NCBI GenBank assembly: GCA_011503125.2
Contig: WWBZ02000008.1
Coordinates: forward strand, 744,001-808,000
Length of the DNA: 64,000 bases
DNA from: Botryosphaeria dothidea
Taxonomy: Eukaryota > Ascomycota > Dothideomycetes > Botryosphaeriales > Botryosphaeriaceae
Direction: 5' to 3'
This document shows, one piece after another, positions 59,801-64,000 of this stretch. Under the pieces are notes generated by a model, which saw nothing but the letters and a program-made list of their open reading frames with translations, had not been told where the DNA came from and did not search any database. Within the stretch, counting starts at the first letter, position 1. Each line of letters opens with the position of its first letter. The translations under genes were made by a program, and so were the position numbers.

Positions 59801-60776
59801 CTACACAGCCTTGATTCCAAGTAGCTCTTCAGCGTTCAAATATGCGATCTTCCTCAAAGCCTCCGCGTTCACCAATCCACTCTCCTCGAGCCCCTTTAGA
59901 AACTACGCGCCCTCCTCATTCGAAGCCAGCGGGTAATCAACACTGTACATAATCCGATCAATCCTCGTCTCCCTCAGCATGCACGCCATCGGCCCTATCG
60001 CAAACATGCCACTCATCGTGACCCAAGTGTTCTCGTCCCACACCGTCTTAAGCCCCCTCGTCCTCCCTTCAGCGCCCGGCCATCTCTCTGCAAACGGGGT
60101 GATGCGCTGCAGCATAAACGGCAGCATCTCGCCCATATGCCCAATGATGACCTTGAGCTTCGGGAACCGCTCAAACACGCCCGCTGCAAACAGCCGCAGC
60201 ACGTGCAGGCCGACGGCGCCGTGCCACCCTCAGCACCAGCACGCGAGGTCCATCTCGAGCCGGCGGTCGCCGAGCCCGGCGTAGAGCGCCGCGTGGTGCG
60301 CGTCCGACGGGCGCTGCGGGTGCAGGTGGACGGGCACGTCCAGGGCCTGCGCGACGGCCCACACGGCGTCGTACGCGGGCGCGTCGTAGAAGGTACCGTC
60401 GTCGAGGTGGTTGCCGACGAGGGCGCCCACGAAGCCGAGGTCCTGGACACAGCGGCGCAGCTCGGCTGCCGCCGCCGCCGGGCTGACCATGGAGAGCAGG
60501 GCGAAGCTGCGGAAGCGCTTGGGGTGCTGTGCGATCAGGGCGTGGGAGCGAGTTGTTCGTGTCGACGACGGCGGGCTGAGGGGGTGCGCGGGGATGTGGG
60601 AGGACTTGGACGGAGACGCCGGTGGCGTCCATGTTCTTGACACGGGCATCGTCGACGGCGGAGAGCTTCTCGCTGATGGCCGGGGAGAGAGCGGCGAGTT
60701 TTTCTTTGGAGTACAACCCCGTCGAGAAGAGGATCGGGGAGAGATAGTGTTCCTCGAGGGTGATGCATGGAAGCAT
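59801..60776 (-). pseudogene. Amidohydrolase-2 family decarboxylase-like gene, broken
   Basis: Starts at the ATG at 60,776 with the family opening LPCITLEEHYLSP, then DARVKNMDATGVSVQVL. Near 60,530-60,620 the reading changes frame at least once, then continues LIAQHPKRFRSFALLSM, LGFVGALVGNHLDDGTFYD and VPVHLHPQRP (metal-ligand His region). It reaches TGA at 60,230-60,232, where the family usually has Trp before GWHGAVGLHVLRL, then VIIGHMGEMLPF and RIMYSVDYP (conserved Asp). A TAG at 59,903 follows NEEGA, and the frame ends at 59,801. These metal enzymes (ACMSD / resorcylate-decarboxylase relatives) act on aromatic carboxylates. The combination of frame change and two stops indicates a pseudogene. 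Confidence 0.75.
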
Positions 60777-62176
60777 TTTTGCTGGTACAAATCAGTTGGA
60801 AATTGTAAACATGTCACAGATTATTCAATTCAACTCGGTTGTGAAGCTAAAAATATTCACTGAGATTATTTCTGCATGTTTAATGCTGTAGTAGCCTACC
60901 CCGCGTCGTGGGACGGCATCACCCGTCCACATCCGAAGGCGGTACAACTTTCGCATCATCGACCTCAAATAAACTTTCTGATCTCGCACACCGGCTACCG
61001 AAGAGCGATGCCAGTGTTAACACGTCTTCCTGCTCTGGCAGTTGGGGCAGGATCTGGGACAACGGATGGAGTTTTCTGCAGCTGAACAAGTCACGCGGAA
61101 GGAACAGCGAGAAGCACAACTTTAGGAGGAGGATGAACTCAGCTTGTCTATTCTTCAACTACGGAAGACCGTCGCGCCACCATCTCGAGCACTCCCGTTG
61201 CCCCAAAGCACAACCAGTTCTTCCGCCCTCCTCCGGGCACAACACAGCCACTTTCGCGGGCCGCATGACTCCAAGCCTCGTTGAGGGGAAACCAGAAAAC
61301 GCGAAATCGCCAATAATTGCGCCTGTAACACGGGACGTGATAATCGGAAATTCTATTTGCGGTGGTTATTGCCGAATGATCTCTGTCATGGTCGATCGAC
61401 TTTGCCACTCTACGCTAGCTTTGTTGCTGTCAGCCCCGCAGACATGGCGCTGATCGACCTGCCTGAATACGTTAGATCAGAGCAAATACTTACGTAGAAG
61501 CTGTGTGGCTTGTCAGTTGTCAACGGGGCTTTTCGGGACGAGCAGGGGCCCGTCAAGTAGCCTCCCCGAGTCTCCAGCTGCTCCACCGCGAAATGGCTCC
61601 ACTAGTGGGGGGACGCATTCGGTGCGTTGCCTACCAAGCTCCACCATGTTTTTCTTTTGTTGATGGTCATGCTGCGCATGTTCGCCGATGGTGTTGTCAC
61701 AATGATTGCAAGAGTGAACCTGAGCCGTACCTCCGAACTGGTCGACATATAAAGTAAGCTTTAGCGTTCAGTTTAGGCGCTGCCTCCTTGCGTTTCTCGT
61801 TTCACTGGCTCAGCACGGCTTTTAAACGACCCAGTCGGAGTGCAGGCTTCGTTTGTCGACCAGGGTAAGAAAGTAACGATATATTGCCCGTGTAATCAGG
61901 GAAGCCGAATGCTACCGCGGACCTCTGCGAGCCGCTTCGTCTTGTTCCTATGCCGCTTCATCCGGCACTTGACTTGCTTTCCGGTACTTCCTTACTAGAA
62001 ACTTAAGTTATTCTCGCTTTATAATGTGTATCTATCCGAGGCTTATTCTATTCATAGTAATTCTATGTTTAATAGCTTGCCTATAAAGAATAAGCCAACA
62101 CGCCCTTTCTAGCGTAGATAGACTAGCTCTTTATATCCAGTCGTTGGTCCACTGATCGGAGAAATTTGCCCTCACA
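60777..62176. other. Intergenic, no supported gene
   Basis: Short frames on both strands without recognisable domains. 61,990-62,130 is TA-rich with little CpA, resembling a small RIP-affected remnant just upstream of the small secreted protein gene. Confidence 0.4.
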
Positions 62177-62494
62177 ATGAGGCTCGTTGGATTCTTCCTA
62201 CCACTTGCTCTAGTACCTTTCGCCTCCTGCGAAGTTCCCCAATGCTTTACGAACCCCGATGGAGCATGCCCATACATCCACACGTGTGATGGTCATCATT
62301 GTAAAGACAGCGCAAAATGGACTTTCAAAAAGGGTCGAGTCACTATTACTGACCCGAAACCTGGACCGTGTTGGTTGATCTCAACCACTGACGCGGGCGA
62401 CCTTTATATACGATCATCGAGCTCGTTCCCAAAAGGCAAATGCTTTTGGGACATTGGTGGTGATAACGAGATCATCTCGGTTGGAAGACAGTAG
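62177..62494 (+). CDS. Small secreted cysteine-rich protein, candidate effector
   Basis: 105 residues from an ATG in CACAATG context. A signal peptide (MRLVGFFLPLALVPFASC) is followed by a mature chain of about 87 residues with six cysteines (23, 31, 37, 42, 65 and 89), a number that could form three disulfides, and two Trp. CxxxxxC and HHC spacing cluster the first four Cys within 20 residues. No known family is recognised. Size, secretion signal, even Cys number and position in a repeat-affected, decaying region fit the general profile of fungal effectors, but a secreted antimicrobial or wall protein is equally possible. Single exon; no frame defects. Confidence 0.7.
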   Translation: MRLVGFFLPLALVPFASCEVPQCFTNPDGACPYIHTCDGHHCKDSAKWTFKKGRVTITDPKPGPCWLISTTDAGDLYIRSSSSFPKGKCFWDIGGDNEIISVGRQ

Positions 62495-62669
62495 AACTGT
62501 CCTAGACGTACGTAAGAGCTTCATGTAATGATGGTCGCAATAATAACGTATGACGCCAGGCCCTGTCGTTGAGGAGATCCAGGAGGTGTCGTGCGCAGCA
62601 GAAATACAGAATCATGATAAGCGTAAAGGATCGCAATTGTTCCGTTCTTCTGCATTAGTCCTTGGATAT

Positions 62670-62817
62670 TGTAGGATATCACTCGTTTTTGAGACGAATC
62701 GTGTCTCACCATATAGCTTAGTCACAATCACTTGTATAAGAGGCAAGCGGGTTATCTACCCTCTCCCTCTTCATGCCAATCATCAATGGATCATCGTTGT
62801 TCATCAACATACCAACA
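62670..62817. mobile_element. Solo LTR, Copia type, with 5-bp target duplication
   Basis: 148 bp, homologous to 44,864-45,003. It starts TGTAGGATATCAC and ends ACCAACA, and is flanked by GATAT on both sides (62,665-62,669 and 62,818-62,822). Shared internal text includes ATAAGAGGCAAGCGGG and GGATCATCGTTGTTCATCAA (or AGATCATCG in the other copy). It lies 175 bp downstream of the small secreted protein gene. Confidence 0.9.
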
Positions 62818-63327
62818 GATATGTAACATTGTCACTTGGGACAAGCATTGTAGCAGGAGATGAACCTTTACCTTGACGCGCTCCCAACCACTGGTCCTTC
62901 TAGTGCAGCGCTGAAACCGATAGTGCTGTAGATATCGTGAGCCATTCGGGAACCGCCGTTGGCAAGACAACCTGTTGGCAAGCACAGAACGCTCCTTTTT
63001 TTTGCGTGTGATATAAATCTACCAGCGGTTAAAGTGCTATGCGCATGCTGGGTTTTCATATATTGTCTTCCTTTCACGCCGCATTCCTTGCACTTTCGCT
63101 CATCACTGCAAAATTCGAGCACTCATTGGCATGATGGTATCTCCACACCGGCAACCTCAACCATATCCCATATACTCATTCATAGCACCGCTGTCAAGTA
63201 TAACGCCTTTGTTCGCAGATTTAGAGAATAAAATGTTTAGATTTATTCGACTCACAATGATCCCATTCAATCGTGAACTCACAGTTCGCGAACTGACGGT
63301 CCTATAGTTACCGAAGAATCATGCTAT

Positions 63328-63800
63328 CTATGACATCTTTGTTGCCTTCTTCAGTGGATCTAGAGAGATCGTGGAATCAGCCTGCTTAGTTTTCATGTTT
63401 GTTGGGAAGCTCAAGTGCTCATGTGTCCACTTTCACTCTCCATCTTCATTTTTACGGGCGATTCCAGTGCGCCGGAAGGCCGTGTCAAATGGGACGCCGC
63501 CGGCCATTCCCCAGGTATGCTGAATCATTATCGAGTACGCATATTGCGGGGACAGTGAGGTGATCTCAATGTCCTTGAACTCCATGTTGCCATCATTCCA
63601 GTAGGGGAAGATGCTCTCGAAATGCGCGTTGAGCCCGCCGCGATCCGTGTTGCCAAACATGTCGTGGTACAACATCTCGTCAAAGTCGTAGAAACGCCGA
63701 GCGCCGACTATGCCATTTTTGAAATCCTCCCGTCACTTGTTGTTCCAATAATGCAGCCATCAACGATAGAGCTGGTCAAGGACTTCCTGCTCTTCATTGG
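63328..63800 (-). pseudogene. SnoaL/NTF2-like fold protein, broken by three stops
   Basis: One minus-strand frame carries a whole small alpha+beta (ketosteroid-isomerase-like) protein: EEQEVLDQLYR, WLHYWNNK, REDFKNGIVGARRFYDFDEM, MEFKDIEITSLSPQYAYSIM, HTWGMAGGVPFDTAFRRTGI, ARKNEDGE and KWTHEHLSFPTNM, ending at 63,328. It is cut by TGA at 63,760-63,762, 63,733-63,735 and 63,433-63,435, each at a place where Trp would be natural (for example DGE-W-K). The family includes polyketide cyclases, dehydratases and many proteins of unknown role. No start is assigned. It is clearly non-coding as it stands. Confidence 0.6.
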
Positions 63801-64000
63801 CTAAAGTAGGGCTGTGATACACCGGAGTGTTTCGGAGTAATTGCGGACCAATTGTCTCGTTGGTTGCAGAGACACACTTGACTCTGGAAACGATTAACTT
63901 GCAATACGGTAAGTTGGTCCCGTATTGATTCTTCCGTAGTATCTTGTAATGCTTGCTAATGGTCTGGTCTTGTTGTTCCGCATGAATTTCTCTTGCGCAT

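Overview
This looks like nuclear DNA of a filamentous ascomycete (Pezizomycotina). Four things support that: fungal-type introns of about 48-72 bp with GTRNGT-like donors and CTAAC/CTGAC branch points; a HET-domain gene; fungal STAND/ankyrin, pectate lyase, P450 and FMO genes; and a 24-kb retrotransposon block with classic repeat-induced point mutation (RIP). The species cannot be named from sequence alone.

Layout. 1-24,080 is a gene-free, TA-rich stack of RIP-saturated retroelements in which CpA/TpG dinucleotides are almost absent. The nesting can be read from target-site duplications. A minus-strand Gypsy element (family A) is split by a second minus-strand LTR element (B, 4,419-10,116). 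B's right edge is hit by a Tad-like LINE (10,123-20,453), which is itself split by a second LINE of the same family (11,979-17,153). A tRNA-headed SINE-like element sits in A at 3,464-4,077. The gag/LTR part of family A occurs twice (1-2,061 and about 22,063-24,080).

24,300-45,000 is an accessory region. It holds an orotidine-phosphate decarboxylase relic, a short STAND/NLR-type gene, an HNH protein, and four of the window's five genes with restriction-endonuclease-like PD-(D/E)XK cores (30.6-32.2, 33.3-35.4, 38.1-39.5 and 42.6-44.3 kb; the fifth is at 53.1-54.2 kb). Ankyrin and coiled-coil relics and a frameshifted P450 lie between them. 45.4-48.4 kb is an ankyrin-HET gene. It is followed by a secreted protein with a frame break (48.7-49.8), an intact pectate lyase (51.3-52.3), the fifth PD-(D/E)XK gene and an intact FMO (55.1-56.9). 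The right end (58.9-64 kb) is mostly decayed metabolic genes (NmrA-like, P450 N-terminus, amidohydrolase, SnoaL-like) plus a small cysteine-rich secreted protein. Two solo Copia-type LTRs with perfect 5-bp target duplications are at 44,864 and 62,670.

Taken together, this is a repeat-flanked, fast-decaying compartment enriched for putative self/non-self and genome-conflict genes (NLR-like, HET, REase-fold and HNH), with plant-interaction genes (pectate lyase, small secreted protein) and relics of a catabolic or secondary-metabolic cluster. Splice sites were placed by eye from frame and consensus; family assignments are from recognised motifs, not from database searches.
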